From Bacteroidales bacterium (GTDB taxonomy: Bacteria; Bacteroidota; Bacteroidia; Bacteroidales; UBA4417): DNA of 64,000 bases. Shown in pieces: positions 34,347-42,682 of this stretch; positions within the stretch are counted from its first letter, which is position 1; each line of letters starts with the position of its first letter. A program made the position numbers and the translations under genes. The notes under the pieces were generated by a model. It did not search any database. It saw nothing but the letters and a program-made list of their open reading frames with translations, and was not told the DNA's origin. The stretch is from NCBI GenBank assembly GCA_016707785.1, contig JADJGZ010000002.1, positions 186,001 through 250,000 of the forward strand, written 5' to 3'.

Positions 34347-35591
34347 ATGACTAAGCTTCGTCGAAAAATATATCTGGCCGCAGGTTATAACACAATTTCC
34401 CTGGGTACCGGCCGAAAAGAGTTCAATCCAAGGGTTGAACGTCCCGGTCTTGAACATTATATCAAGGAAGCCGGACAAGCAACCTTAACTATGGTTGGAG
34501 GTGCTTCAAACATAGATGAAGGAGTTGTGGGGAATTTTATGTCGGCACGATTCAATAAACAAGCCCACCTGGGGGCCTTCCTTCCTATGATCGATAAAGG
34601 GTTGCAGTTTAAACCCTCACTAAGCGTAGAAGGTGCTTGTGCATCAGGAGGATTGGCCCTTATTTCCGGGATCAAATCAGTACTGGCGGAAACGGCTGAT
34701 ACTGTGCTTTGCCTTGGAGTAGAAGTTCAAAATACAGTTAAAGCTATTTATGGAGCCGATATCCTGGCCGGTGCTGGCTGGTTCCGGAAACGTAAAAACG
34801 GACACGCCTATTTCTTCCCCGGACAATTCAGCGATAGGGCAGGGGCCTACTATGAAAAATTCGGAAGGGAATATGCCAGGAAAGGATTAGCCCGCTGGTA
34901 CAGGAATGCCATTGAAAATGCACGTCTGTGCCCAACGGCCCAGGAATTTCATAACACTACCCAGGACCTTGATAAAGCCGGATTAACAGAACCTAACCCC
35001 AAAGCCTTTACAGAGCATTTGAACTATTTCGATTGCTCTAAAGTGAGTGATGGAGCTTCGGCTATTGCTATTCTTTCAGAAGAAGGATTGAGAAAATGTG
35101 GGATCAGGAAGGAAGATGCAATTGAAGTGATGGGTATTGGACATGCTGTGGAAGATATTACCCAGGATCCCCAGGATCCAACCATTCTCACAACCATTCG
35201 TGAAGCCATCCGCCAGGCTTTTGAATCAGCCGGTATTACCAAAGATCAGCTTGCTACTGTTGAACTACACGACTGTTTTACCATTGCCGGAATTCTTGGT
35301 ATAGAAGCACTGGGTTTTGCCGAACATGGTAAAGGAGCGGAATTTGTTTCCCTTGGTCACACCTCAAGGACAGGCAAAATACCCGTAAATACCACCGGGG
35401 GACTCATTGGCTGGGGTCATCCAACGGGTGCAACAGGAGTACATATGGCTGTTACCATCTGGGAACAACTTACGGGAAAAGCCGGAGCCAACCAGGTTAC
35501 AATTCACCCCGACCGGCCCTATGGTATGACCATCAACATGGGAGGTGACGATAAAACAGTTGTTGCTATTGTCTATAAAAAAGCCGAATAA
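34347..35591 (+). CDS. Thiolase family acetyl-CoA acyltransferase
   Basis: A 414-residue thiolase. The acylated cysteine lies in SVEGACASGG (about 90-99), and the C-terminal general base region is GGLIGWGHPTGATG (about 351-364), with the ELHDCFTIA motif (about 310-318) typical of the SCP2/acetyl-CoA acetyltransferase branch. The branch has both biosynthetic and degradative members. It closes the three-gene set of hydratase, dehydrogenase and thiolase, which together would carry out the last three steps of a beta-oxidation spiral, or its reverse. The acyl-CoA dehydrogenase is absent from the window. It is convergent with the molybdenum hydroxylase genes, 54 bp apart. Confidence 0.92.
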   Translation: MTKLRRKIYLAAGYNTISLGTGRKEFNPRVERPGLEHYIKEAGQATLTMVGGASNIDEGVVGNFMSARFNKQAHLGAFLPMIDKGLQFKPSLSVEGACASGGLALISGIKSVLAETADTVLCLGVEVQNTVKAIYGADILAGAGWFRKRKNGHAYFFPGQFSDRAGAYYEKFGREYARKGLARWYRNAIENARLCPTAQEFHNTTQDLDKAGLTEPNPKAFTEHLNYFDCSKVSDGASAIAILSEEGLRKCGIRKEDAIEVMGIGHAVEDITQDPQDPTILTTIREAIRQAFESAGITKDQLATVELHDCFTIAGILGIEALGFAEHGKGAEFVSLGHTSRTGKIPVNTTGGLIGWGHPTGATGVHMAVTIWEQLTGKAGANQVTIHPDRPYGMTINMGGDDKTVVAIVYKKAE

Positions 35592-35645
35592 GAAACATCC
35601 TGAAATAATAGTTTCTCTAAATCTTGTAGAATTCCTTCAAGGCTT

Positions 35646-37970
35646 TTACAAGGGTGGTTTACTTTTCAGTTCTTCAATACAAAGAAGGATTTTTTCATGG
35701 GTAGATGGAATCCCTAACATGATTTCCTTTTGGTGGTTACAAGTTGCTGAAACAGCATCCCTGATAGCCATCCAAACAGAAAGTGCTAACATAAACGGGG
35801 GTTCACCCACTGCCTTGCTACCATGAATAGTTCCCGGGTTCGGAATGGATTCCAGCAACTCTGTATTGAAGATTAGGGGAATATCGTCAACTACAGGGAT
35901 CTTATAAGTGTCAGGAGAGGCATTCAACAAATTCCCCTTTGCATCATATTTGATGTCTTCTGTCGTTATCCATCCCAACCCTTGTATAAACCCACCTCTT
36001 ACCTGTCCGAGGTCAATCTCTGCATTCAATGTACTTCCCACATCATTGAGTATATCGGTCCGCAGAAAACGAACATAACCGGTCAGGATGTCCAATTCCA
36101 CTTCAGAAACAGCCATACCAAAAGCAAAATAATAGAATGGATTTCCCTTTCCTTTATCCTTGTCCCAATATATACCAGGTGTTTTGTAATAGCCGGTTGC
36201 GCTGAGGCTTATTTGGGAAAAATAGGCTTTACTGATCAAATCATTGAAGGAGATGGATAGTTCAACATTGCTTTCCACAGTGACCCTGTTCCCGGCATAT
36301 CTTAATTCATCGACTGATATTTTCTGCCCGGATTGTTCAGAGAAAATGGTGGATGCAAGCTGTGATAAACGTGTCTTAAGTTCATCTAAAGCAAGCTTTA
36401 CGGCCATTCCATTCAGATCGCTGCCAGATGATGCTGCCGTTGCTGAAGTATTTGGGACTTTGCCGGTATTTGTTGCTTCAATGCGGATAAATTCCGGTGA
36501 TATCCCAAGTTCAAAAGCAGCGATTTGGCGGATTTTCGTATGCAACCCCTGACCCATTTCGGTCCCACCATGATTGATATTCACAGTTCCATCCTGGTAT
36601 ATATTGACCAAAGCTCCCGCCTGATTCAGGAAACTCGTTGTAAATGAAATTCCAAACTTAACCGGGGTAAGAGCTATCCCCCTTTTCTTGTATTTATGTG
36701 CCTGGTTAAAGGATTCAATTTCCTTGCGCCTGTTGAAATAATCAGAGGATACGACAATCCTGTCATACATCATTTGCAACCTGTTATTTTCAACTTCTTT
36801 ACCGTAATGGGTGAAAGCAGAAGATCCTGAAGTATAGAAGTTCCTGTACCTCACAATTGCGGGGTCAAGATGAAGTTTTCTGGCGATCGAATCCAGTACA
36901 TGCTCTGTTATTGCCATTCCCTGGGGACCGCCAAAACCACGAAATGCAGTATTTGACGGTTGATTGGTTTTACATACCTGCCCTGTTACCAATAGATCAG
37001 GGATGAAATACGCATTATCAATATGAAATAAAGCCCTCTCAAGGATTGCCCAGCTGAGATCAGTTGCATACCCGCCATTACTGTATAATTGAACAGATAA
37101 TGCCGTTATCAGACCATTCTCATCATAACCGGCTTTATACTTTCCCAGGAATGGATGCCTCTTGCCTGTATATCGCTGATCTTCATCACGGGTAAACCTG
37201 ATTTTAACAGGTTTATTGGTAGCTTCTGCCAGTAAGGATGTCCATGCAGCCAGGTGATTGGCCTGTGTTTCTTTTCCACCAAACGCACCACCCATGCGCT
37301 TCACTTCTACTGTTACCTTATTCCGGCCAATACCCAAAACCTCTGCAACGATTGCTTGTGTTTCAGAAGGATGCTGGGAGGAACTGTAAACAACCATTTC
37401 CCGGTCTTCACCCGGAATGCATAAACAGGCATGTGTTTCAAGATACCAATGCTCCTGGGCACCTGTTTCCAGCTCGCCTTCGATGAAAAAAGTGCTTGCA
37501 GCCAATGATGTTTCTGCATTTCCCCGTGCAATTTTTCTTTCAGGACCAAAAAAGGATCCCTTTTCAATCGCTGTTTTTATATCCAGAATGGGTTCTTCTG
37601 TTTCAATATTGACAACAATGCGCTTTGCTGCTTCTCTTGCGATTTCAGGAGACACGGCAGCAATCAGGCAAATGGCTTGCCCAATGCATTCCAGGCTGCC
37701 TGATGCAAGGCAAGGCTCATCATGGATTACTGGTCCCATCTGGTTAATTCCGGGAATGTCAGCAGCAACAATGATCTTATGTACGCCCGGTAAAAGTATG
37801 GCTTTAGAAATATCAAGGTCGATGATCCTTCCTTTTGCAACCGGACTGAATACTACCTGCCCGTAAAGCATGCCCGAAGGTTCTGCTATATCATCAATAA
37901 ATACAGCTGCTCCAGTTACATGGGAAATTGCACTTTCATGTGAAAGGGATTTGGGTGCGACTTTATTCAT
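35646..37970 (-). CDS. Xanthine dehydrogenase-like molybdopterin-binding large subunit
   Basis: A 774-residue molybdenum hydroxylase large subunit of the xanthine-dehydrogenase type. Visible elements are the hammerhead start (THVTGAAVF-like SHVTGAAVFIDDI), GGAFGGKE (molybdopterin contact), AFRGFGGPQG, GGTEMGQGLHTK, and near the C-terminus VGEPPFM with the catalytic Glu. Together with the small subunit it oxidises purines or related heterocycles. ATG at 37970 is chosen because GGAGGGG lies 6-12 bases upstream, a rare good ribosome site; it overlaps the end of the small-subunit gene by 8 bases. The maturation factor XdhC and purine genes are not adjacent, so the substrate is uncertain. Confidence 0.93.
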   Translation of the reverse strand: MNKVAPKSLSHESAISHVTGAAVFIDDIAEPSGMLYGQVVFSPVAKGRIIDLDISKAILLPGVHKIIVAADIPGINQMGPVIHDEPCLASGSLECIGQAICLIAAVSPEIAREAAKRIVVNIETEEPILDIKTAIEKGSFFGPERKIARGNAETSLAASTFFIEGELETGAQEHWYLETHACLCIPGEDREMVVYSSSQHPSETQAIVAEVLGIGRNKVTVEVKRMGGAFGGKETQANHLAAWTSLLAEATNKPVKIRFTRDEDQRYTGKRHPFLGKYKAGYDENGLITALSVQLYSNGGYATDLSWAILERALFHIDNAYFIPDLLVTGQVCKTNQPSNTAFRGFGGPQGMAITEHVLDSIARKLHLDPAIVRYRNFYTSGSSAFTHYGKEVENNRLQMMYDRIVVSSDYFNRRKEIESFNQAHKYKKRGIALTPVKFGISFTTSFLNQAGALVNIYQDGTVNINHGGTEMGQGLHTKIRQIAAFELGISPEFIRIEATNTGKVPNTSATAASSGSDLNGMAVKLALDELKTRLSQLASTIFSEQSGQKISVDELRYAGNRVTVESNVELSISFNDLISKAYFSQISLSATGYYKTPGIYWDKDKGKGNPFYYFAFGMAVSEVELDILTGYVRFLRTDILNDVGSTLNAEIDLGQVRGGFIQGLGWITTEDIKYDAKGNLLNASPDTYKIPVVDDIPLIFNTELLESIPNPGTIHGSKAVGEPPFMLALSVWMAIRDAVSATCNHQKEIMLGIPSTHEKILLCIEELKSKPPL

Positions 37971-39423
37971 TTTCCCCTCCATTTTCTTTGGTTTCAATGA
38001 AAAGCTTTAAAAGCAGATTACTTGCCATCAGATTTCTTCCTTCTTTCCCTGAACGTGCATCAGATATAGGGAATAATTCAGTTTTAAGCAGCTCAGAAGC
38101 TTTTTCGGCGTTTTCGGGTGTCCATGCCTTTCCCAACAACCATTCTTCTGTTATACGGGCTCTAACAGGCTTTTCAGCCATTCCCCCGAAAGCCAGTATC
38201 ACGTGAACGATTTGATCCTGATTGTCGATATTCAAATGGGCTGCCAGGCTTACAGTTGAAATATCCAGTTCACGGCGTTTCGATACCTTGAAATAACGAA
38301 ATTTAGAATCAGGAGAAGGCTTTCTGATGATAATTTTACCAATGAGCTCTCCTGGTAACAAATCTGTTTTCCGATAACCAAGAATAAATTGCTCCATAGA
38401 AACCTGTCGGGATTTTTCCTTACTGATTAACACCACATCCGCTTCAAGGGCTATCAAAACAGGAAGGCTATCGCCAATAGGGGAGGCTGAACCGATGTTT
38501 CCACCCAATGTTGCCAGGTTCCGGATCTGTTGAGAAGCAAATACCTTACACACCTCCTGAATCATTGGGATTCCAGCTGCCATGGGTTGATTAAGTTGTT
38601 GAAAACTAACCCCTGAACCAATTATCCAGCAGTCATTCTTTTCCTCAATGGTTTTCAATTCCCGGATAGCAGAAATATCAAGGATCTTAGGCAAAAATTC
38701 GTGCTTCTTGCTTTGTTTTAAGGCCAGGTCGGTAGCCCCTGAAGAAATTAGGAATTCAGGATGAAGCAAATGGAAATCAAGGGCTTCTGTTAATTGAACC
38801 GGTCGGAAATATTCCTGTTGACCGTGAAGAAATTTCAAAGATTGTCCCTGTAAAGGCTTTAAATAGTCAATAACAAGAGTTTCATCATTACTGAATTGAT
38901 CGTATCCATCTGATGAAAGTGCCAGCATAGCAGCTTCAAGGATAGGCTGGTAACCAGTGCACCGGCAAAGATTACCACTTAATGAACTTATTGCATTTTC
39001 ACGGGTAGGAGTGAGGCTGCTTTTATGCAGGGCAAATAACGACATTACAATTCCCGGGGTACAAAAGCCGCACTGACTTCCATATAAATCAACAATGCTC
39101 TGCTGAACAGGATGAAGTTCCCTGCCTTTAGCAAGATGTTCGACCGTTATCAGCTGTTTACCATGTAGCCATGGAAGGAAAACAAGACATGAGTTAATGG
39201 CATTGTATTCCAATCGTCCCATTTCATTTAGGGAAGCAACTACAACGGTGCATGCACCGCAATCTCCCTCTGCACAACCTTCCTTAACACCTTTGAAGCC
39301 GGGTAAAGACCGCAGGTAATTGAGAACAGTGGTGGATGGATGATATTCAGGATGATGATCCAGTTCCAGTGCAATGGGCTGATTTCCCAGCAGGAATTTG
39401 AGTTGATGGCTTTCTTCTGGCAT
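37963..39423 (-). CDS. Xanthine dehydrogenase-like small subunit (2Fe-2S and FAD domains)
   Basis: A 486-residue small subunit, XdhA-type. The N-terminal 2Fe-2S domain has CAEGDCGACTVV (about 50-60) and a further Cys; the second 2Fe-2S domain shows CGFCTPGIVMSL and CRCTGYQPI (about 118-160). The FAD domain (about 210-380) has TLGGNIGSASPIGDSLPVL, the FAD-binding loop. The CO-dehydrogenase flavoprotein C-terminal domain ends the protein. Electrons from the molybdenum centre of the large subunit pass through both Fe-S clusters to FAD and NAD. The gene overlaps the large-subunit gene, consistent with tight co-expression. ATG at 39423. Confidence 0.93.
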   Translation of the reverse strand: MPEESHQLKFLLGNQPIALELDHHPEYHPSTTVLNYLRSLPGFKGVKEGCAEGDCGACTVVVASLNEMGRLEYNAINSCLVFLPWLHGKQLITVEHLAKGRELHPVQQSIVDLYGSQCGFCTPGIVMSLFALHKSSLTPTRENAISSLSGNLCRCTGYQPILEAAMLALSSDGYDQFSNDETLVIDYLKPLQGQSLKFLHGQQEYFRPVQLTEALDFHLLHPEFLISSGATDLALKQSKKHEFLPKILDISAIRELKTIEEKNDCWIIGSGVSFQQLNQPMAAGIPMIQEVCKVFASQQIRNLATLGGNIGSASPIGDSLPVLIALEADVVLISKEKSRQVSMEQFILGYRKTDLLPGELIGKIIIRKPSPDSKFRYFKVSKRRELDISTVSLAAHLNIDNQDQIVHVILAFGGMAEKPVRARITEEWLLGKAWTPENAEKASELLKTELFPISDARSGKEGRNLMASNLLLKLFIETKENGGENE

Positions 39424-39560
39424 ACATGTATCGATTGAAATCGAAATTTCATGTAAAACTAAGAATTATACCGTTATTTCTTTTGTGAATCCAACAAATC
39501 TGGATGCTGTGGTATAACAGAAGGAATAGAGGAATGCTTTTGGAAAAGTACCTGAAATAA

Positions 39561-39586
39561 AAAAAACTTCCCTTGTGGGGAAGTTT
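39561..39586 (-). terminator. Rho-independent terminator of tRNA-Cys
   Basis: Stem AAACTTCCC (39564-39572) with GGGAAGTTT (39578-39586) and a 5-base loop. Read on the minus strand it ends in a run of eight T. It starts five bases after the tRNA-Cys 3' end. Confidence 0.85.
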
Positions 39587-39590
39587 CCTG

Positions 39591-39661
39591 AGGTATCAAG
39601 CGGAGTCGAACCGCTGTACACGGTTTTGCAGACCGCTGCCTAGCCACTCGGCCATGATACC
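39591..39661 (-). tRNA. tRNA-Cys (GCA)
   Basis: The minus strand folds as a complete cloverleaf of 71 nt. The acceptor stem pairs GGTATCA with TGATACC, the anticodon stem GCGGT/ACCGT encloses the loop CTGCAAA with anticodon GCA, and the T loop is TTCGACT. CCA is not encoded. A TAATTTTG promoter element (39672-39679) lies 10 bases before the 5' end and a terminator directly after the 3' end. Confidence 0.96.
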
Positions 39662-39671
39662 GAATCGGATG

Positions 39672-39679
39672 CAAAATTA
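39672..39679 (-). promoter_or_regulatory. -7 promoter element of tRNA-Cys
   Basis: TAATTTTG on the minus strand, matching TAnnTTTG, 10 bases upstream of the tRNA-Cys 5' end. Confidence 0.6.
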
Positions 39680-39710
39680 TTAAATATTACCGGATTTCAA
39701 AACTTAATTG

Positions 39711-39899
39711 TCAACTCCTTTCTGCAAAGCTTTTCAGGCAATCAGGACAAACACATGAGTTGTAGTCTCTTTCAATAATTTCAAGCTGATCTACGGGAAT
39801 ATCGAATTCGTAGCACCAACACCTGGCGGAGGCACTACAGACGAACAACTTACCACAACGAGGGCATTTTTTTTCTTCCTCTGATCGATTATTAGGCAT
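39711..39899 (-). CDS. Cysteine-rich CWC family small protein
   Basis: A 62-residue protein with eight cysteines. The order CPRCGKLFVC, then CWC (about 28-30) and CVCPDC near the end matches the cysteine-rich CWC family, a probable zinc-binding fold of unknown role common in proteobacteria and Bacteroidota. ATG at 39899. It lies between folB and tRNA-Cys on the minus strand, 81 bp from folB, and could share its transcript. Confidence 0.8.
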   Translation of the reverse strand: MPNNRSEEEKKCPRCGKLFVCSASARCWCYEFDIPVDQLEIIERDYNSCVCPDCLKSFAERS

Positions 39900-39980
39900 A
39901 TGGGTCTTTTTATTCTATCTCATTGATAAAACACTTGCAATGATGCTTTGTTCCGGTAACCTGGCAGAAAACCATGGGAG

Positions 39981-40337
39981 TTATCCTTCAAGGGTAACAC
40001 TTACATGCTTTATTTTACCTCCTTCTGCAAGAGCAGGATTGAGCTTCATGATTTTAACCTTGATATGTCGGGCTTCCGGATGATGGGTATGAATTGAATG
40101 AATGATCCTTCTTCCCACATGCTCCAGTAAATGTGACTTTTCAGCCATTTCAGCCTTGATAATCTTGTATACCGATTGGTAATTCACGGTTTTCTTAAGA
40201 TCATCCGTTACTTCTGCCTCCTCTGTATCTGCTTCAATAGCAATATCCACGAGAAACCGGGTTCCAATAACCCGTTCTTCTTTGAAGCACCCATGATAGG
40301 CAAAAAATTCCATGCCCTCTATTTGTATCAGACCCAT
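39981..40337 (-). CDS. folB: Dihydroneopterin aldolase
   Basis: A 118-residue FolB. Family landmarks are FFAYHGCFKEERVIGTRFLVD (split here: FAYHGCF at 12-18, RFLVD near 27-31), VNYQSVYKII (about 51-60) and the C-terminal IMKLNPALAEGG with the conserved Pro and Lys region. The enzyme converts dihydroneopterin into hydroxymethyl-dihydropterin and glycolaldehyde in folate synthesis. Length is standard. No other folate gene is near. It is divergent from glnS. Confidence 0.93.
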   Translation of the reverse strand: MGLIQIEGMEFFAYHGCFKEERVIGTRFLVDIAIEADTEEAEVTDDLKKTVNYQSVYKIIKAEMAEKSHLLEHVGRRIIHSIHTHHPEARHIKVKIMKLNPALAEGGKIKHVSVTLEG

Positions 40338-40483
40338 TTCAATCTGTTTTTATATTGCAAAATTACTTTCTTAATCCATGCAAATGTGTTCTTTGATCAG
40401 TATCTTATTGCATTAAATTGCGTTATGAGCCTTGTTGCATATTAAAAAATGAGTTGCTTTCAAAGATATTCTGTTGAACCTCG

Positions 40484-40491
40484 TACTTTTG
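40484..40491 (+). promoter_or_regulatory. -7 promoter element TACTTTTG upstream of glnS
   Basis: TACTTTTG lies 41 bases before the glnS ATG, matching TAnnTTTG. The -33 region is weak: the nearest TTG lies 27 bases upstream, which is longer than consensus. Confidence 0.5.
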
Positions 40492-40532
40492 CAGCTCTGT
40501 AAACGACTACTTACCAGCAATTATAAATTGTT

Positions 40533-42248
40533 ATGAACGAAGAAAATACCAATCCTGCTGCCGGCGAAGTGAAAACTCCGGCGAACTTTATTCACCAGAT
40601 CATTGATGAAGATATACGCAATAATAAAAATAATGGCCGTGTTCATACCCGTTTTCCACCGGAACCCAACGGATATCTGCATATAGGTCACGCTAAATCG
40701 ATCTGTTTGAATTTCGGGACCGCCTCCAGGTATAAAGGAATGGCAAACCTGAGATTTGATGATACAAACCCCACTAAGGAAGATACCGAATATGTCGACA
40801 GCATTATGGAAGATGTCCGTTGGCTGGGATTTGACTGGGATGACCGTTTGTTTTATGCTTCAGATTATTTTGATCAATTGTATGAATGGGCACTGAAGAT
40901 GATTCGTGAAGGACATGCCTATGTTGACGACCTTTCTGCAGAAGAAATCAGTGAATACAGGGGAACAGTGACTAAGGCGGGTAAAGAAAGCCCCTTCAGA
41001 AACCGAGGTGTTGAGGAAAACCTGGATCTTTTTATAAGGATGAAAAATGGTGAATTTCCTGATGGTTCCAAAGTGTTGAGAGCCAAACTGGATATGGCTC
41101 ACCCCAATATGCTCATGCGCGATCCTATCATGTACAGGATTATACATACCGATCATCACAGAACAGGCAATAAGTGGTGCATTTATCCAATGTATGATTA
41201 TGCTCATGGACAAAGTGACTACCTTGAAGGCATTACTCATTCCATCTGCACTCTTGAATTTGAAATTCACAGACCGCTATATGAATGGTACCTGGAACAA
41301 ATAGCAGAAGGTAGCTATCGGCCTCAGCAGATTGAATTTGCCCGTCTGAATCTTACCTATACCGTGATGAGCAAACGGAAGCTGCTGCAATTGGTGAACG
41401 ATGGATTTGTTCTTGGCTGGGATGACCCCCGTATGCCTACTATCTGTGGTTTACGGCGCAGGGGATATACTCCTGAGTCACTTCGGAATTTTGCTGACAT
41501 CATAGGTGTTGCCAAACGAGACCAGGTAATTGATGTCTCCTTCCTTGAGTTCTGTGTTCGTGAAGATCTGAATAAACATAGCCTGAGAGTGATGTCAGTT
41601 CTCAATCCGCTAAAAGTTGTAATCACAAACTACCCGGAAGACCAGGTTGAAGAACTGGATGGTGTCAATAACCCGGAAGATCCTTCGGCCGGAAGTCGTA
41701 AGGTACCCTTTTCAAAAAACCTTTATATTGAAAAGGATGACTTTATGGAGAACCCTTCTAAGAAGTATTTCCGCCTTTCTCCTGGTTCTGAGGTCAGGCT
41801 TAGGTATGGCTATTTCATTACCTGTACCGATGTTATTAAAGATGAAAATGGGGAAATAACCGAGCTTCATTGTACCTATGACCCTGCTACCAGGGGTGGG
41901 AATTCTCCTGATGGCAGAAAGGTAAAAGGAACCATACACTGGGTATCAGCTGATAAGGCCATTGAAGCAGAAATAAGGCTTTACGACCGCCTGTTTACAG
42001 TTGAGAACCCCGATGACGTTCCCGAAGGTGTGGATTTCAAATCAAATCTCAACCCTGCTTCATTAGTAAAGATAACCGGGTATGTTGAACCAAGCCTTGC
42101 AACAGCAAAGCCTTTAGATAGATTCCAGTTCGAAAGGGTCGGTTATTTCTGTGTCGATTCTGATTCAGTTCCAGGGAAACTGGTTTTCAACCGGACTGTA
42201 GCCTTGAAGGATTCCTGGGCTAAAATCGAAAAGAACGAAAATAATTAA
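40533..42248 (+). CDS. glnS: Glutaminyl-tRNA synthetase
   Basis: A 571-residue class I aminoacyl-tRNA synthetase. The HIGH motif appears as PPEPNGYLHIGHAKS (about 43-57), KMSKS as VMSKRKL (about 279-285), and the GlnRS-specific C-terminal anticodon-binding barrels follow (about 345-560). It attaches glutamine to tRNA-Gln directly, so this organism does not rely only on the GatCAB transamidation route. The gene for a cognate tRNA-Gln(CUG) starts 48 bp downstream on the same strand, though with its own promoter. ATG at 40533. Confidence 0.96.
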   Translation: MNEENTNPAAGEVKTPANFIHQIIDEDIRNNKNNGRVHTRFPPEPNGYLHIGHAKSICLNFGTASRYKGMANLRFDDTNPTKEDTEYVDSIMEDVRWLGFDWDDRLFYASDYFDQLYEWALKMIREGHAYVDDLSAEEISEYRGTVTKAGKESPFRNRGVEENLDLFIRMKNGEFPDGSKVLRAKLDMAHPNMLMRDPIMYRIIHTDHHRTGNKWCIYPMYDYAHGQSDYLEGITHSICTLEFEIHRPLYEWYLEQIAEGSYRPQQIEFARLNLTYTVMSKRKLLQLVNDGFVLGWDDPRMPTICGLRRRGYTPESLRNFADIIGVAKRDQVIDVSFLEFCVREDLNKHSLRVMSVLNPLKVVITNYPEDQVEELDGVNNPEDPSAGSRKVPFSKNLYIEKDDFMENPSKKYFRLSPGSEVRLRYGYFITCTDVIKDENGEITELHCTYDPATRGGNSPDGRKVKGTIHWVSADKAIEAEIRLYDRLFTVENPDDVPEGVDFKSNLNPASLVKITGYVEPSLATAKPLDRFQFERVGYFCVDSDSVPGKLVFNRTVALKDSWAKIEKNENN

Positions 42249-42280
42249 GCCGGAGTAGCAAATATCTTAAAAATCCTTCT

Positions 42281-42288
42281 TAATTTTG
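42281..42288 (+). promoter_or_regulatory. -7 promoter element of tRNA-Gln
   Basis: TAATTTTG, matching TAnnTTTG, ends 8 bases before the first base of tRNA-Gln, the right distance for transcription to start at or just before the tRNA. Confidence 0.6.
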
Positions 42289-42296
42289 CCGCGCAT

Positions 42297-42369
42297 TGTC
42301 TGATGGTGTAACTGGCAACACGTCTGATTCTGGATCAGAAGAGTCTAGGTTCGAGCCCTAGTCGGACAA
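42297..42369 (+). tRNA. tRNA-Gln (CUG)
   Basis: A full cloverleaf of 73 nt. The acceptor stem pairs TGTCTGA with TCGGACA (one G-T), the D stem is GTG/CAC, and the anticodon stem TCTGA/TCAGA encloses TTCTGGA with anticodon CTG at 42330-42332. The T arm is CTAGG-TTCGAGC-CCTAG. The discriminator is A and CCA is not encoded. The gene lies 48 bp after glnS. Its 3' end (42354-42373) is repeated, with one base changed, at 42450-42469 and 43834-43853, as expected when the site is used for integration. Confidence 0.95.
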
Positions 42370-42373
42370 CTTG
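42354..42373 (+). repeat. tRNA-Gln 3' end, copy 1 of att-like direct repeat
   Basis: AGCCCTAGTCGGACAACTTG covers the T-stem and acceptor end of tRNA-Gln plus four bases. Copies 2 and 3 downstream differ only by G in place of the A after CCCT. Confidence 0.8.
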
Positions 42374-42376
42374 AAT

Positions 42377-42408
42377 AAGCCCGGTTTTTCACCGGGCTTT
42401 ATTATTTT
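42377..42408 (+). terminator. Terminator of tRNA-Gln
   Basis: Stem AAGCCCGG (42377-42384) with CCGGGCTT (42392-42399) and then TATTATTTT. A nearly identical hairpin follows repeat copy 3 at 43857-43878. Confidence 0.85.
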
Positions 42409-42413
42409 CGAAT

Positions 42414-42459
42414 GACTAGGGCGAGAAGTCTATCCCGATTTTTTCGGGAAGCCCTGGTC
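42414..42459. repeat. Nested inverted repeat joining repeat copies 1 and 2
   Basis: Outer arms GACTAGGGC (42414-42422) and GCCCTGGTC (42451-42459) pair with one wobble. An inner hairpin TCCCGA (42433-42438) with TCGGGA (42444-42449) lies between them. The right outer arm is part of repeat copy 2, and the left arm is the reverse complement of the tRNA 3' end. Confidence 0.55.
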
Positions 42460-42469
42460 GGACAACTTG
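42447..42469 (+). repeat. att-like direct repeat, copy 2
   Basis: A 23-base sequence starting GGAAGCCCTGG and ending GGACAACTTG. It is identical to copy 3. A terminator hairpin follows directly. A 12-base motif AGGGCGAGAAGT occurs 92 bases apart at 42418-42429 and 42510-42521, so the copy 1 and copy 2 units look like tandem duplicates of about 95 bp. Confidence 0.8.
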
Positions 42470-42470
42470 T

Positions 42471-42504
42471 AGAGACGTGCTTTTGCACGTCTCTTTTCAT
42501 TTTA
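42471..42504 (+). terminator. Hairpin terminator after repeat copy 2
   Basis: Perfect 10-bp stem AGAGACGTGC (42471-42480) with GCACGTCTCT (42485-42494), a 4-base T loop and a T-rich tail. It resembles the GAGACGTGC palindromes that are dispersed in some genomes (from memory), so it may itself be a repeat element. Confidence 0.65.
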
Positions 42505-42596
42505 GAATCAGGGCGAGAAGTGTACCTCTCGTCAATGCAGGAATTAGATATTTATCAAAAAAGAAATGATTATTAGTAAAGTATTGGCAACATAGG

Positions 42597-42629
42597 AAAG
42601 TTAAATAGCGATCTTCTTTATTTAAGTTT
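42597..42629. promoter_or_regulatory. Operator-like inverted repeat 1 upstream of fic
   Basis: AAAGTTAAATA (42597-42607) and TATTTAAGTTT (42619-42629) form an imperfect inverted repeat with an 11-base spacer. Its left arm starts exactly 42 bases before that of inverted repeat 2, about four helical turns. Confidence 0.55.
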
Positions 42630-42638
42630 AGCAGCCTC

Positions 42639-42670
42639 AAAGTTAAATAACGTTTTTTTTATTTAACTTT
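42639..42670. promoter_or_regulatory. Operator-like inverted repeat 2 overlapping the fic promoter region
   Basis: AAAGTTAAAT (42639-42648) and ATTTAACTTT (42661-42670) are perfect inverted arms with a 12-base spacer. The right arm contains TAACTTTA, one base from the TAnnTTTG -7 consensus, 13 bases before the fic start. A protein bound here would block transcription, so autoregulation through the C-terminal helix-turn-helix of Fic is plausible. Confidence 0.6.
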
Positions 42671-42682
42671 ACTGAAAATTAT

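Noticed and set aside
38193..38212. TATCACGTGAACG within the small xanthine-dehydrogenase subunit as a parS site
   Set aside because: About four mismatches to the 16-bp consensus, inside coding sequence, and no flanking symmetry.
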